A stretch of DNA of 60,304 nt from Chthoniobacteraceae bacterium (GCA_947479475.1 CANJZW010000018.1:1-60304), one strand, 5' to 3'. Numbered from the stretch's first letter, positions 18,883 to 28,281 are shown. The notes: generated by a model not told the origin, from the sequence alone. A program made the numbers and translations.

Positions 18883-20973
18883 ATGCCTCGTAAAAGCAAC
18901 AACAGCGTAGCGACAAAGCTCCTCAACAAAAACGGCCGTAACGGCGCCAGCCAAAGGGCTCTTTCGGAGCCGCCCTTGATTTCAACCGTGGTTTCCACCA
19001 CGACACACACCCGCAAAAACGGCAGAGTTTCTTCGCGTGTCGTGGCCTCAAAAAGTGCAGAGATAGAAGTAGCGGAACTTCGCTCTCAGCTAGAGGCTTT
19101 CCATCGGTCTCAGGCGGTGATCGAGTTTGACCTCGAGGGGAACGTAATCACGGCCAACGAGAACTTTCTAAAGTGCCTTAATTATACGTGCGGAGAGGTG
19201 GCAGGCCAACACCACCGAATGTTCTGCGAGCCTTCATACGGGGAGAGTCAAGAGTACAAGCGGTTTTGGCAAGCGCTGAGCCGGGGTGAGTTTCAAACTG
19301 GGGAGTTCAAGCGATTGGCGAAAGGCGGCAGAGAAGTTTGGATTGTGGCGTCCTACAATCCAGTGCTGGATTCGGAAGGCAAGCCGTTCAAGGTGATTAA
19401 ATTTGCGACGGATGTTTCTGCTTCCAAGGCTGAATTGAAGGCGCGAACGGACATCATGAATATGACGAGCATTGTCTCGGAGTCCGACCTGCGCGGCGAC
19501 ATCCTCTCTGTGAACGAGAAGTTCTGTCAGGTCTCGAAATACAGTGTCGAGGAACTCATTGGAAAGCCGCACAACACGACGCGGCATCCGGACATGCCAA
19601 AAGAGGTTTTCCGTGACTTGTGGGCGACGATTGGACGCGGGAACATGTTCCGTGGTATGATCAAAAATCGGGCGAAGGACGGTACTCCCTACTACGTCGA
19701 CGCGGTGATTGCGCCGATCATGGGGGACAATGGAAAGCCCAAAAAGTACCTTGGGGTTCGGTATGACATCAGCGAAACGGAAATTGAGCGGCAGAACATG
19801 CGCGGGATTTTCCGTGCCATTGACGGGGCCTACGCCTACATCGAATTCGACGTTGATGGAAACGTTCTTCAGGCCAACCAAAACTTCCTGGAGGCGATGG
19901 AATATTCAGCCGATGCGCTGAAGGGAAAACACCACAGGATGTTTTGCGACACGGCGACGGTACAATCAGCCGAATACCAGCAGTTTTGGCCTGAGTTGAA
20001 GGCGGGCAAGAGCAAGTCCGGGGAATTCAAGCGGATGACAAAGACTGGGAAGGAGCTTTATTTGCAGGCGGTTTATTCTTCTGTCACGGACGAAACGGGG
20101 AGAGTGGTCAAGGTGGTAAAAATCGCGACCGACGTGACGGCGGCGGCGAAACAGAGGGTGGCTCTGGAGGAGGTGCTGAGGGAAGTTGGGGAAAACGCGC
20201 AGACGTTATCATCGGCTTCGGAGGAGCTTACGGCCAACAGCCAGCAGATGGTGGCGAACGCCGAGGAGACCTCGATGCAGGCGGGCGTTGTCTCGACGGG
20301 CGCGCAGCGTGTGAGTACAAATGTTCAGACCGTGGCGGCCGGAAGCGAGCAGATGAGTGCCAGCATTCGCGAGATTGCCAAGAATGCGCAGGAGGCTGCA
20401 AAGGTGGCGTCGGTAGGAGTAAAAGCGGCGAACAGCGCGACGGAAACCATTTCCAAGCTGGGGTTAAGCAGCGAGGAGATCGGCAAGGTCATCAAGACGA
20501 TCACGGCGATTGCGCAGCAAACCAACCTTTTGGCGCTCAACGCGACGATCGAGGCGGCGCGGGCGGGCGAGGCAGGCAAGGGATTTGCGGTGGTGGCGAA
20601 CGAGGTGAAGGAACTGGCAAAGGAGACGGCGAAAGCGACGGAAGATATCAGCCAGAAAATCGAGTCCATTCAGGGCGATACCAGACACGCGGTAAATGCC
20701 ATCTCCGAGATCAACGTTGTGATCAACAAGATCAATGACTACCAGAATACCATCGCAAGCGCGGTGGAGGAGCAGACGGCGACAACGAACGAGATCAATC
20801 GGAACATTACTGAAGCGGCGCGGGGCAGTACAGAGATTGCCGAGAATATCGTGGGTGTCGCAAACTCCGCAAAGAGCACGAGTCTGGGTGCAGGTGACAC
20901 GGAGAAAGCCGCTTTGGAGCTCGCGAAACTTGCGGCGGGCCTGCAGCGGACGGTAGTGGCGGCGCAGCGATAG
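18883..20973 (+). CDS. Soluble triple-PAS methyl-accepting chemotaxis protein (paralogue)
   Basis: A 696-residue cytoplasmic receptor with the same layout as the 8820-10907 protein: basic N-terminus, three PAS domains, signalling hairpin, no membrane segment. The Aer-like middle PAS again has [16 protein letters not shown] and [19 protein letters not shown]; long blocks of the two paralogues are identical. The N-terminal 60 residues and the C-terminus differ most. The ATG at 18883 (MPRKSNNS) gives a length matching the 695-residue paralogue; a TTG at 18829 would add 18 residues and sits 6 bases after cheW. A strong terminator follows the gene. The proposed role is cytoplasmic redox or energy sensing, inferred from Aer similarity. 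Confidence 0.92.
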   Translation: MPRKSNNSVATKLLNKNGRNGASQRALSEPPLISTVVSTTTHTRKNGRVSSRVVASKSAEIEVAELRSQLEAFHRSQAVIEFDLEGNVITANENFLKCLNYTCGEVAGQHHRMFCEPSYGESQEYKRFWQALSRGEFQTGEFKRLAKGGREVWIVASYNPVLDSEGKPFKVIKFATDVSASKAELKARTDIMNMTSIVSESDLRGDILSVNEKFCQVSKYSVEELIGKPHNTTRHPDMPKEVFRDLWATIGRGNMFRGMIKNRAKDGTPYYVDAVIAPIMGDNGKPKKYLGVRYDISETEIERQNMRGIFRAIDGAYAYIEFDVDGNVLQANQNFLEAMEYSADALKGKHHRMFCDTATVQSAEYQQFWPELKAGKSKSGEFKRMTKTGKELYLQAVYSSVTDETGRVVKVVKIATDVTAAAKQRVALEEVLREVGENAQTLSSASEELTANSQQMVANAEETSMQAGVVSTGAQRVSTNVQTVAAGSEQMSASIREIAKNAQEAAKVASVGVKAANSATETISKLGLSSEEIGKVIKTITAIAQQTNLLALNATIEAARAGEAGKGFAVVANEVKELAKETAKATEDISQKIESIQGDTRHAVNAISEINVVINKINDYQNTIASAVEEQTATTNEINRNITEAARGSTEIAENIVGVANSAKSTSLGAGDTEKAALELAKLAAGLQRTVVAAQR

Positions 20974-21010
20974 GTGACAGAGAGGATAGAGGTCTGAGGA
21001 CTGTCCTAAA

Positions 21011-21059
21011 AAGAAGCAGGCCGTTCCTTTGAAAATCAGGAACAGCCTGCTTTTAGTTT
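21011..21059. terminator. Bidirectional Rho-independent terminator
   Basis: AAGCAGGC-C-GTTCCT (21015-21028) pairs with AGGAAC-A-GCCTGCTT (21038-21052), a 14-pair stem with one mismatch and a 9-base loop. A-rich sequence precedes the stem and TTTTAGTTTT follows. It lies between the converging PAS-MCP (+) and cheX (-) genes and should end both transcripts. Confidence 0.85.
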
Positions 21060-21114
21060 TCAGACCGGAACGGAGGAGGACCTTGCGACCGACCGCTGCG
21101 TTGCGAATCAGAGT

Positions 21115-21648
21115 CTAAAGTTGGACCTCGAGATGCAGGAGGCCTTCGCCCACGTGAAAGACCAACTGATTGAAGGCAGAGGCGGCTGGATCCCTGGGGC
21201 CGGCACTTCCTCGGATGACAGCCAAGGCAGCCTTCACTTTTTGGACGAGGTCTGGCGTTCCTGCGGTGCCTCGCACGACGCGCGGGACGGTCATTGCGCA
21301 AACGATCTCCAGATCGGAAATGCGGGATTTGACGGCGCCGACGACCATATTGCTGAATTCTCCGGCGACGTCGTCGACCATTTTTTCGTCGAGTTCCGCT
21401 GCCGGCATCTCCAAGGAGAGGCTTGCGAGACGACCTGCGAGGAGTTGGGGGAAATGCAGGGCGACTTCCAACTGGCAATCGCCGCGGATGCCGATGCAAG
21501 CGACGAGGACTTCACCGGATTCGACGCTTTTTTCAAGCGGCCGGGCCGGATAAGCCGCTTGGCTAAACGTGGTTTCTGAAACGTCCTGAACAGCCTGAGT
21601 AAGCCATTCAGTGACCGACTCGATGCAAATTTCTGAAGAGTGATTCAT
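21115..21648 (-). CDS. cheX: CheX-like CheY-P phosphatase
   Basis: A 177-residue protein of the CheC/CheX/FliY class, which dephosphorylates CheY-P. The diagnostic active-site pattern D-x3-E-x2-N is seen at Asp93-Glu97-Asn100 (DVAGEFSN), with the family proline 22 residues later (Pro122). It is the last gene of a three-gene minus-strand unit: HDOD-CheX, CheY, CheX. The start at 21648 (MNHSSEI) was chosen because longer frames reaching 21804 would overlap the cheY 3' end. No CheZ or CheC is present in the window, so the two CheX domains are the likely off-switches for the system. Confidence 0.78.
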   Translation of the reverse strand: MNHSSEICIESVTEWLTQAVQDVSETTFSQAAYPARPLEKSVESGEVLVACIGIRGDCQLEVALHFPQLLAGRLASLSLEMPAAELDEKMVDDVAGEFSNMVVGAVKSRISDLEIVCAMTVPRVVRGTAGTPDLVQKVKAALAVIRGSAGPRDPAASAFNQLVFHVGEGLLHLEVQL

Positions 21649-21703
21649 AAGAGAAAGGAGGGAGCGGCAGGAGTCGACTTGAAGCAAAAGCGTGCCGAAT
21701 TCG

Positions 21704-22102
21704 CTAGGGTTTCTTGGGTTCCGGAGGCTTTGGCGCCAGCGGGATGATTTTTTTGGTGAGTGCGATGAGCTGCTCTCCCTTGAAAGGTTTGGCGATGTAC
21801 CCACTGACCTTGAGCTGGTCGGCCATGCCGAGGCGCTGGCCGTCGGACTCCGCCGTCAGCATGACGACGGGAATGGCTGCAATTTCAGGGGAGGCCCGGA
21901 TTTTGGCGAGCGTGTCGATGCCGTTGAGAACTGGCATTGTGATATCGAGGAAAATAATATCTGGTTTTTCCTTCAAAGCGACCTCTACGCCCTCGGCTCC
22001 ATCCGCCGCGCCGACAATGAGGCAGTCGTAGGGTAGGAAGGTGCTGGTAACGATCATTCGCACCATTTTGCTGTCATCGATAGTCAGAATTTTTTTGCTC
22101 AT
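21704..22102 (-). CDS. CheY-like single-domain response regulator (second copy)
   Basis: A 132-residue receiver-only protein with acidic pair Asp9/Asp10 (LTIDDSKMVRM), phospho-acceptor Asp53 in IIFLDITMPVLNG, Thr in VVMLTAES and Lys in YIAKPFKGE. A Pro/Lys-rich tail (PLAPKPPEPKKP) extends past the receiver. It is sandwiched between two CheX-type genes, with 17 bases to the upstream gene and 55 to the downstream one. That context suggests it is a dedicated substrate of those phosphatases or a phosphate sink. It differs clearly from the CheY at 8175-8540. Confidence 0.9.
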   Translation of the reverse strand: MSKKILTIDDSKMVRMIVTSTFLPYDCLIVGAADGAEGVEVALKEKPDIIFLDITMPVLNGIDTLAKIRASPEIAAIPVVMLTAESDGQRLGMADQLKVSGYIAKPFKGEQLIALTKKIIPLAPKPPEPKKP

Positions 22103-22119
22103 AGCTATAAATAATAAAA

Positions 22120-22815
22120 TTAATCGGAGATGGGGGAGATAATCAAATCCAGGAAGAGTCCCATACCTTCTGCGGCAAAGGGAATGGACAAGTGATATTC
22201 GCCGTCTTGCACGCCCGTTGCGAACCCGGTCTTTGTTTCCACTTGCGGAACGCTGAGCGAGCAGGTCAGGCCGGCATCGACCAGATTGGATTTGAAGTTT
22301 CCGCCGACGATATTGAGGACTTCGCCGACGACATCAGGAAGAAGCTCTGCGGGTTCCATTGGAAGATCTTTTCCCAAAAAGCGGGGGACCATCCAGTCGG
22401 CGGCTTTGCAGGGGATACGCAGGAAAACGCGTCCTGTGGCCTTGCCTTTAAAGTGAATGCAGCCGACGACTTGGTCGCCATAGGGGTTGAGGATATCGCG
22501 GGGCTCGAGGGTGAGGCGGAGCATGGTGGCAAAAGTTTTGCTCACGGCATGCATGAGGAGTTCCGTCATCACCACCAGAGTGATTTGATGCACCCCGATG
22601 CGCACGACCGCAGAGTCGATGTCCATGTCGATGTCCCTTCCGCGGGTGGCTATTTTGATGACCCGCGCGGCGATGGAGGGATCCGCTTTGACGATGGACG
22701 CAATTTCATGGGCGTTGGTATCGAAGGCCCCTTGGACGAGTTTGCCCAGACGGAGGACGTTTTCTGGGGGCGCGGCGATCTGATATTTTTTGAGTAAAGT
22801 GTCGGCAGTAGACAT
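22120..22815 (-). CDS. HDOD-like/CheX fusion protein
   Basis: A 231-residue two-part protein. Residues about 15-95 resemble the N-terminal half of an HDOD domain (PPENVLRLGKLVQGAFD, then IVKADPSIAARVIKIA and a VVRIGVHQ-like helix). HDOD domains are output modules in many bacterial signalling proteins. Residues about 95-231 are a CheX-like domain with the phosphatase pattern Asp161-Glu165-Asn168 (DVVGEVLN) and Pro190, so it could dephosphorylate CheY-P. It starts the three-gene unit with CheY and CheX. The HDOD part is shorter than a full domain and may be a degenerate docking module. The assignment of the N-terminal part is less certain than that of the C-terminal part. Confidence 0.7.
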   Translation of the reverse strand: MSTADTLLKKYQIAAPPENVLRLGKLVQGAFDTNAHEIASIVKADPSIAARVIKIATRGRDIDMDIDSAVVRIGVHQITLVVMTELLMHAVSKTFATMLRLTLEPRDILNPYGDQVVGCIHFKGKATGRVFLRIPCKAADWMVPRFLGKDLPMEPAELLPDVVGEVLNIVGGNFKSNLVDAGLTCSLSVPQVETKTGFATGVQDGEYHLSIPFAAEGMGLFLDLIISPISD

Positions 22816-23425
22816 GGAGTGATTTTTAGAGAGGGATAATGAAGGCGAGCGGCCTCAAGTCGCGTAGAAAAGGGAGAAAAGCCAGTATTTTCGCTCTTTG
22901 TGTGAGGAAGGCCGAGATCCACTAGTTTATTAATTGAGGGCGTTTGGCTAGTGAACTGGGGGCCGTGATTTGCATTAGCATGAAAGCTGGAACAATGGAA
23001 CACACTGGAGGTTGAGCCTCAAGGGCGGGGTGCGTCCTCGGCAGACCGCCCTCTGTATTTTCTGCTTGGGGCAGGGCTTGTCGGGTCGAAGCGGGCGTAG
23101 GGTCTGAGTGTGGACACCTTTGGCGTTCTTATTTTGCTTGAGATAAGACGTCTTTCCAAGGCAAGTTAAATAAACGCTTCTGTGAACATTATACGTAAGC
23201 TTTCTTTTTGAGTAGGCCAGTATTAGGCCCCCGTCTTCTCCTCCCCCCAATTACTCGACTTTGTCTGATTAAAAATCAACCGACAGAGTTCAATGCCCAT
23301 ATTCAGATGAACACAAGGATCCCGATGCATTTCTCCGGACCTTCCCTTGCGTTTTGTTGTGGCATGAACCGTGCCAGCCTGGGCGAGGCCCTCTTCCCAT
23401 TTTTAAAGGCGCTTCACGAACGAGC
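22816..23425. other. Divergent intergenic region, 610 bases
   Basis: No convincing gene is present. It must hold the promoters of the HDOD-CheX unit (-) and the NHL protein (+). AGGGCGG (23022-23028) pairs with CCGCCCT (23046-23052), and GCAGA inside that loop (23041-23045) can instead pair with TCTGC (23061-23065), giving two mutually exclusive stems. The section 23150-23200 is AT-rich and could hold a promoter. Confidence 0.45.
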
Positions 23426-25570
23426 ATGAGGCGGCTTCTCTCTATTCTCGTCTTAGGCGGTCTGCTGCTGAACGACGGCCTGCAAGGGGCGTGGGTCATC
23501 CGGACGGTGGCAGGCAACGGAGCGCCCGGGCTGAAAGGAGATTTGGGCAAGGCGCAGGAGGCTCAACTGGATGGTCCTCTGAGTATCACGCGAGGGCCCG
23601 ACAATTCCCTGTGGTTTTGCGAATCCGGGTCGCACCGGGTGCGCTGGATCCGAGCCGACGGAGTGATTCTAACGTTCGCAGGAAACGGGATAAAGGATTT
23701 TAGCGGTGATCACGGGCCTGCCGCAGCGGCAGCTTTGAGTTCGCCCTACGATGCAAGATTTGATTCCAATGGAGACCTCTTCATCGCCGACACGGGCAAC
23801 CACGCGATCCGCAAGGTGGACATGAAGACACTCGTCATTACCACGATCGCGGGAACTGGCTTTGGAAAATATTCAGGCGATGGTGATGTGGCCAGCGTCG
23901 CTCATCTCAAACAGCCCAGCAGCATCAGGTTTGGCCCCGACGGTAACTTGTACATTTGTGATATGGGGAACCACGCCATTCGCAAAGTGGACTTGCAAAC
24001 AAAGATCATCACGACGATCGCGGGCACGGGTAAACCCGGCCCGACTCCGGATGGGGCGCCGCTCAAGGACACTCCGCTACGCTCTCCGCGGTGCATCGAT
24101 TTCGACAAGGACGGCAACCTTTGGATGACGACGCGTGAAGGTCACCAAATCTACAAAATTGACCTGGCTGCCGGGCGGATTTTCATCGCGGCTGGGACGG
24201 GGGCTAGAGGGTTTAGCGGGAACGGGGGGCCAGCCCGGGATGCGACGTTCAACGGGCCAAAGTGCATAGCCCTCGATGGAGAGGGCAATGTATGGATATC
24301 CGACACGGAAAACGGGGCGATTCGGAAGATTAGCGCCAAGACTGGTAAGGTTGAATTGGTGGCCGGAACTGGGGAGCGTGGTGACGGGCCGGAAGGGGAT
24401 CCGCTCGGGTGCAAGCTCTCACGAGTTCACGGGCTTTTGGTGGAGAAAGACGGGTCTGTGATTGTGGCCGACAGCGGGACGCACCGGATTTGGGCTCTGG
24501 GTGAGGAGGTGGCGAAGCCGGCGCCAAGGTCGCTTTCAGCGACTGGTAAATTCGGAGGGGAGGTCGCGGCGAAATTCAAGGAGGTGGCGAACGGGGACGG
24601 GGCCGTCAAGGTGCAGGCACCGGTGGAGGCGGAGGCGGTTGCAAAGCCCTCGCTGATCAAAGCGCAAACGAGTGCGCGTTTAGAGGAGGCTCTTCGATTG
24701 GAGGATGCGGCGAAGCGGGAGGCGATTGCGGCGCTGGAGGAAGACGTCGCGCGCAAAACACGGCTCATGGACCAGCGGGACTTGGCGCTGGCGAAACGCG
24801 AACAGGCCCTCACGCGGGAGGCACAAGAGCACAAGATATTGGAGGTGGGCCTTAAGGGAAAGGAGCGGTTGCTCAAGGAACTGGAAAACAAGGAGCTGGC
24901 ACTTGCAAAACGGGAAAAGGAATTGGGGTTGCGCAAGGGCAGAGACAAGGCCAGCGAGGTCGCGCTGCTGGATCAGCAAATGAGGCTCAAAAAGAAGGAG
25001 ATTTCCAAGCGGGAACAAGATTTGGAAAGAAAGGCTCAAGAGCTGAAACTGCTGGAGCTCGAGCGCAAAGAGCGGTTGCTTGCCAGTCGGGAGCGGGACC
25101 TGAAGCGCCGCGCGGACGACCTTCGATTGCAAGAGTTGGAACGCACGGAGAAGCTGCTTGTGTGGCGTGAACAAGAGATCGCGCGCAAAGCTCAAATGCT
25201 CAAGTTGTGGGAAATCGAGCGGGGCGAAAAGAGTCTCGAACTTCGGGAGAAGGCGATTGCAAGCCGAGAGCGTCTGTTGAAGGTGCGGAATCTGGAGCGA
25301 GAAGAGGAGGAGCTAACCCGCCGGGAAAAAGAGGTGGAGCGCCGCGCGAAGGAGCTTGTGTTGCGTGATCTGGAGCGGGCTGAGGAGGCGCTTGCCAAAC
25401 GCGAAAAGGAGGTCGAGCTGAGGCTTTTGGAACTCACTGCGGGGGATCAACGCAATCAACCGCAGGCACCGGCGCCCCCTGCAGGGACCAAGATGCAATC
25501 GTCGGTCGTCTATCCGCTGCGTCCGGCGAAGGAAGAACAGCACTCCCCGCGGCGGGCAGCCCAGCCCTAG
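23426..25570 (+). CDS. Secreted NHL-repeat propeller with long charged coiled coil
   Basis: A 714-residue protein with a signal peptide (MRRLLSILVLGGLLLNDGLQG). Residues about 25-370 form NHL-type blades: repeated IRTVAGNG / ITTIAGTG units each followed by D-G-N-L-x-I-x-D-x-x-N-H-A-I-R-K. After an Ala/Pro linker, residues about 430-690 are a nearly continuous coiled coil rich in Glu, Lys, Arg and Leu with recurring KREK/REQE segments. The tail is Pro-rich. NHL propellers usually bind ligands or partners. The rigid stalk suggests a structural or tethering role in the periplasm or outside the cell, but this is inference. The ATG at 23426 was chosen because it starts the signal peptide; the frame is open back to 23354. 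Confidence 0.85.
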   Translation: MRRLLSILVLGGLLLNDGLQGAWVIRTVAGNGAPGLKGDLGKAQEAQLDGPLSITRGPDNSLWFCESGSHRVRWIRADGVILTFAGNGIKDFSGDHGPAAAAALSSPYDARFDSNGDLFIADTGNHAIRKVDMKTLVITTIAGTGFGKYSGDGDVASVAHLKQPSSIRFGPDGNLYICDMGNHAIRKVDLQTKIITTIAGTGKPGPTPDGAPLKDTPLRSPRCIDFDKDGNLWMTTREGHQIYKIDLAAGRIFIAAGTGARGFSGNGGPARDATFNGPKCIALDGEGNVWISDTENGAIRKISAKTGKVELVAGTGERGDGPEGDPLGCKLSRVHGLLVEKDGSVIVADSGTHRIWALGEEVAKPAPRSLSATGKFGGEVAAKFKEVANGDGAVKVQAPVEAEAVAKPSLIKAQTSARLEEALRLEDAAKREAIAALEEDVARKTRLMDQRDLALAKREQALTREAQEHKILEVGLKGKERLLKELENKELALAKREKELGLRKGRDKASEVALLDQQMRLKKKEISKREQDLERKAQELKLLELERKERLLASRERDLKRRADDLRLQELERTEKLLVWREQEIARKAQMLKLWEIERGEKSLELREKAIASRERLLKVRNLEREEEELTRREKEVERRAKELVLRDLERAEEALAKREKEVELRLLELTAGDQRNQPQAPAPPAGTKMQSSVVYPLRPAKEEQHSPRRAAQP

Positions 25571-25683
25571 GGGGCAGGGCGTTCTGCTGGAGTACGTTTT
25601 CCAATCCATCGAGGTACTGTTGAATCAAACACACCATCGTGCACAACGATTTTAGATCGCCCAAGACCACCGTTTTACCTCCC

Positions 25684-26940
25684 ATGAAATCTATCTACGC
25701 CGCTTTTGTTTTGCTGGCGCTTCCCGCCTCAGGCCGGGAAGTGAGTTTTGAAAAAATCACGCTGACCACCGAGTTCATCGCTGAAGGTTGTGCGATCGCC
25801 GATTTTAACCACGACGGCCACATGGATCTCACGGCCGGCTGTTACATCTGGTACGGCCCCGATTTCAAGCGGCGCGAAACGTTTACGCCTCCCAGTGTGA
25901 ACGAAAGTGGCCCTGCAAAAACGCCTTACAATCCTGCCAAAGGATATTCCGACTATTTTTTGAGCTACACCTACGACTTCAACGGGGACTCCTGGCCTGA
26001 CATTCTTGTCTATGGGTTTCCAGGAGAACCGGCCGTTGTATTTATCAATCCGCAGGGCAAGTCGGGGGACTGGGAAAAGCACCCTGTTTTTGACGTTGCT
26101 GACGGAGAGTCTCCTGACCTGAAGGACATCAATGGCGATGGGAAGCCTGAGCTGCTGGCGCATTCTAGCGATGCCAATAAGCCGAAGGAGGCCAAGGGAA
26201 AAGGAGGAGGACAGCTTGGATACGCGGAGATTGACTGGAAAAACCCGCTGGCCAAGGCGCGGTTCCGCCCCATCACTCCTAAATCCAAGGACAACGACGA
26301 CAAATATTTTCGCTACACCCATGGGTATGGTGCCGGGGACGTGAATGGGGACGGCCGGACCGACATCCTCACCAAGGACGGATGGTTTGAGCAGCCCTCG
26401 GTTACGATAGAAGACAAGGATTGGGCGTTTCACCCTGTGCCCTTTGCTCCCGCTGGTGCGCGGGGCGGTTCGTTTATGCTGGTGATGGACGTGAACGGGG
26501 ATGGGCGCAACGACGTCATCACCAGCCACGACGCGCATGGGTTTGGGCTGTCTTGGTTTGAGCAGAACAAGGACGCTTCCTTTGCCGAACACAAAATCAT
26601 GGGTAGCACACCGGAGGAAAATCCCTTCGGAGTGAAATTCAGCCAGCTCCACGCCATGCAACTCGCGGACATTGATGGAGACGGCGTACCGGATCTTGTG
26701 ACAGGAAAACGCCGTTGGGCGCACGGCCCCCTCGGTGATGTCGAACCGGACGCCGATCCGGTGCTTTACTGGTTCCAGATCAAGCGGGATGGCAAGGGAG
26801 GTGTAGAATTTATTCCGCACCTGATCGATAATGCCAGCGGCGTGGGCACGCAGGTGACGCTTGGTGATCTCAACAAAGACGGGAAGCCCGACATTGCGGT
26901 TGCCAACAAATCAGGCGTTTTTTTGTTCCTGCAAAAGTAG
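25684..26940 (+). CDS. Secreted FG-GAP/VCBS repeat protein
   Basis: A 418-residue exported protein with a short signal peptide (MKSIYAAFVLLALPASG). It carries several FG-GAP-like calcium-binding blades, seen as DFNHDGHMDLTAG, DFNGDSWPDILVYG, DINGDGKPELLAH, DVNGDGRTDILTKDG, DVNGDGRNDVITS, DIDGDGVPDLVTG and DLNKDGKPDIAVAN. These repeats build an integrin-type beta-propeller. Such proteins are common as secreted proteins of Verrucomicrobiota and planctomycetes, and their ligands are mostly unknown. The upstream ATG at 25684 starts the signal peptide. It follows the NHL propeller by 113 bases, so the two secreted propellers may be co-expressed. Confidence 0.87.
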   Translation: MKSIYAAFVLLALPASGREVSFEKITLTTEFIAEGCAIADFNHDGHMDLTAGCYIWYGPDFKRRETFTPPSVNESGPAKTPYNPAKGYSDYFLSYTYDFNGDSWPDILVYGFPGEPAVVFINPQGKSGDWEKHPVFDVADGESPDLKDINGDGKPELLAHSSDANKPKEAKGKGGGQLGYAEIDWKNPLAKARFRPITPKSKDNDDKYFRYTHGYGAGDVNGDGRTDILTKDGWFEQPSVTIEDKDWAFHPVPFAPAGARGGSFMLVMDVNGDGRNDVITSHDAHGFGLSWFEQNKDASFAEHKIMGSTPEENPFGVKFSQLHAMQLADIDGDGVPDLVTGKRRWAHGPLGDVEPDADPVLYWFQIKRDGKGGVEFIPHLIDNASGVGTQVTLGDLNKDGKPDIAVANKSGVFLFLQK

Positions 26941-27014
26941 GGCGGTTCAATGCCACGGGGGCGTGCCCAGTAGGCAGGAACGGGGAAGACGACGGAGCCG
27001 ATGCCTGCAGAATT

Positions 27015-27111
27015 GGATCGTAAGAGGTGCGCACTATTTCAGGGGAGATGCGTAGCGGCGATTACGTGTTTAAGCGACACTCCCGCTCATGAACGAACGG
27101 GGAACCGCTAA
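27015..27111 (+). repeat. 97-base intergenic element, copy 1
   Basis: This segment aligns without gaps to 30650-30746; I count 77 identical bases of 97 by hand. Shared landmarks are GGATCGTAA, the dyad TGCGCAC, AGATGCGTAGCGGC and CATGAACGA. It ends 12 bases before the start of the permease gene. It may be a cis-regulatory leader or an end of a mobile cassette. Confidence 0.8.
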
Positions 27112-27123
27112 TGAACTCTCTCC

Positions 27124-28281
27124 GTGAATTTCATCGCCCTTAAAATGCTTTTCGGAGATCGGGCGAAGTACTTGGGCATTGTCATCGGGCTGACTTTCGC
27201 CTCGCTACTAATCACACAGCAATCGGCGATCTTTGCGGGAATGATGACCCGCACCTTCAGTTTTCTGTCCGATGTGGCGCTTCCAGACATTTGGGTGGTG
27301 GATCCGCAGGTAAAGTATATCGACGACATCCGCCCCATGCAGGACACCGAGGTGATGCGGGTGCGCGGGGTGGAGGGTGTGCAATGGGCGGTGCCGCTTT
27401 ACAAAGGCTCCCTGGCTGTGCGGCGAACCGATGGAACTTATCAGTCCAGCGTATTGATCGGACTGGACGATGAAACTCTCATGGGTGGACCACCCCAAAT
27501 GTTGATCGGAAAGCTGGCCGATCTGAGACGTAGCGGTGGGGTGATAGTGGATATCAATGGAGCGCAGGGAAAATTGGCGCACATCCTCCCCAACGGCACC
27601 AAGGAGCCAATTAAAGTCGGAGATGAAATGGAAATTAACGATAACCGCTCCGTCGTAGTGGGGATCTGCAAAGTGACGCAAACATTTCAGGCGAACCCAG
27701 TGATTTATACCACGTATTCTTCAGCCACTTCATTCGCGCCCTCCCAGCGGTTGATGCTGTCTTTTGTGCCGGTGAAAGCGAAGCAGGGCCAAGACCCGCA
27801 CGTGTTGTGTAGACGCATTGAAAAAGCGACATCCCTGAGGGCTTACACAAGAGACGAATTTAAAATGATTACGTTCCTTTACTACCTCAAATACACAGGG
27901 ATGCCGATCAATTTTTTGACCGCCGTTGCGCTTGGTTTCTTGGTGGGAGTCGCGATTTCGGGGCAGACCTTTTATAACTTTACCCTCGATAATCTCCGCT
28001 ACTTCGGAACGCTCAAAGCAATGGGCGCCCGAAATGGAATGCTCCTTCGGATGATTCTTTTACAAGCCCTGGTAGTAGGCGCTATCGGTTACGGTTTGGG
28101 AGTAGGAACGGCTTCGGCTTGGGGAATGCTTATTAGTGGACGAACGCAACTGGCTTTCCGGTTGCCGTGGCATTTATTGATGGTAAGCGCCATCGCGGTG
28201 TTGGTGATTTGCCTGAGCTCTGCAGCCCTGAGTATCCGGAAGGTCATGAAGCTGGAACCAGCCGTCGTATTCCGGAGTTAA
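27124..28281 (+). CDS. devC: DevC-like ABC transporter permease
   Basis: A 385-residue inner-membrane permease of the FtsX/MacB-type superfamily, closest in character to DevC of DevBCA exporters. There is one N-terminal transmembrane helix (about residues 16-40), a periplasmic domain of about 220 residues, then three C-terminal helices (from about residue 260) with the cytoplasmic motif LGTLKAMGARNGMLLRMI that contacts the ATPase. The start is a GTG; an ATG 21 bases later is possible. The stop overlaps the ATPase start as TAATG, so translation is coupled. With the next two genes it should form a tripartite pump. The substrate is unknown; relatives export glycolipids or drugs. Confidence 0.87.
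   Translation: MNFIALKMLFGDRAKYLGIVIGLTFASLLITQQSAIFAGMMTRTFSFLSDVALPDIWVVDPQVKYIDDIRPMQDTEVMRVRGVEGVQWAVPLYKGSLAVRRTDGTYQSSVLIGLDDETLMGGPPQMLIGKLADLRRSGGVIVDINGAQGKLAHILPNGTKEPIKVGDEMEINDNRSVVVGICKVTQTFQANPVIYTTYSSATSFAPSQRLMLSFVPVKAKQGQDPHVLCRRIEKATSLRAYTRDEFKMITFLYYLKYTGMPINFLTAVALGFLVGVAISGQTFYNFTLDNLRYFGTLKAMGARNGMLLRMILLQALVVGAIGYGLGVGTASAWGMLISGRTQLAFRLPWHLLMVSAIAVLVICLSSAALSIRKVMKLEPAVVFRS

Noticed and set aside
25729..26820. A 363-codon open frame on the minus strand
   Set aside because: It is antisense to the FG-GAP protein, whose repeated DxNxDGxxD motifs are clear; the antisense frame has no motif.
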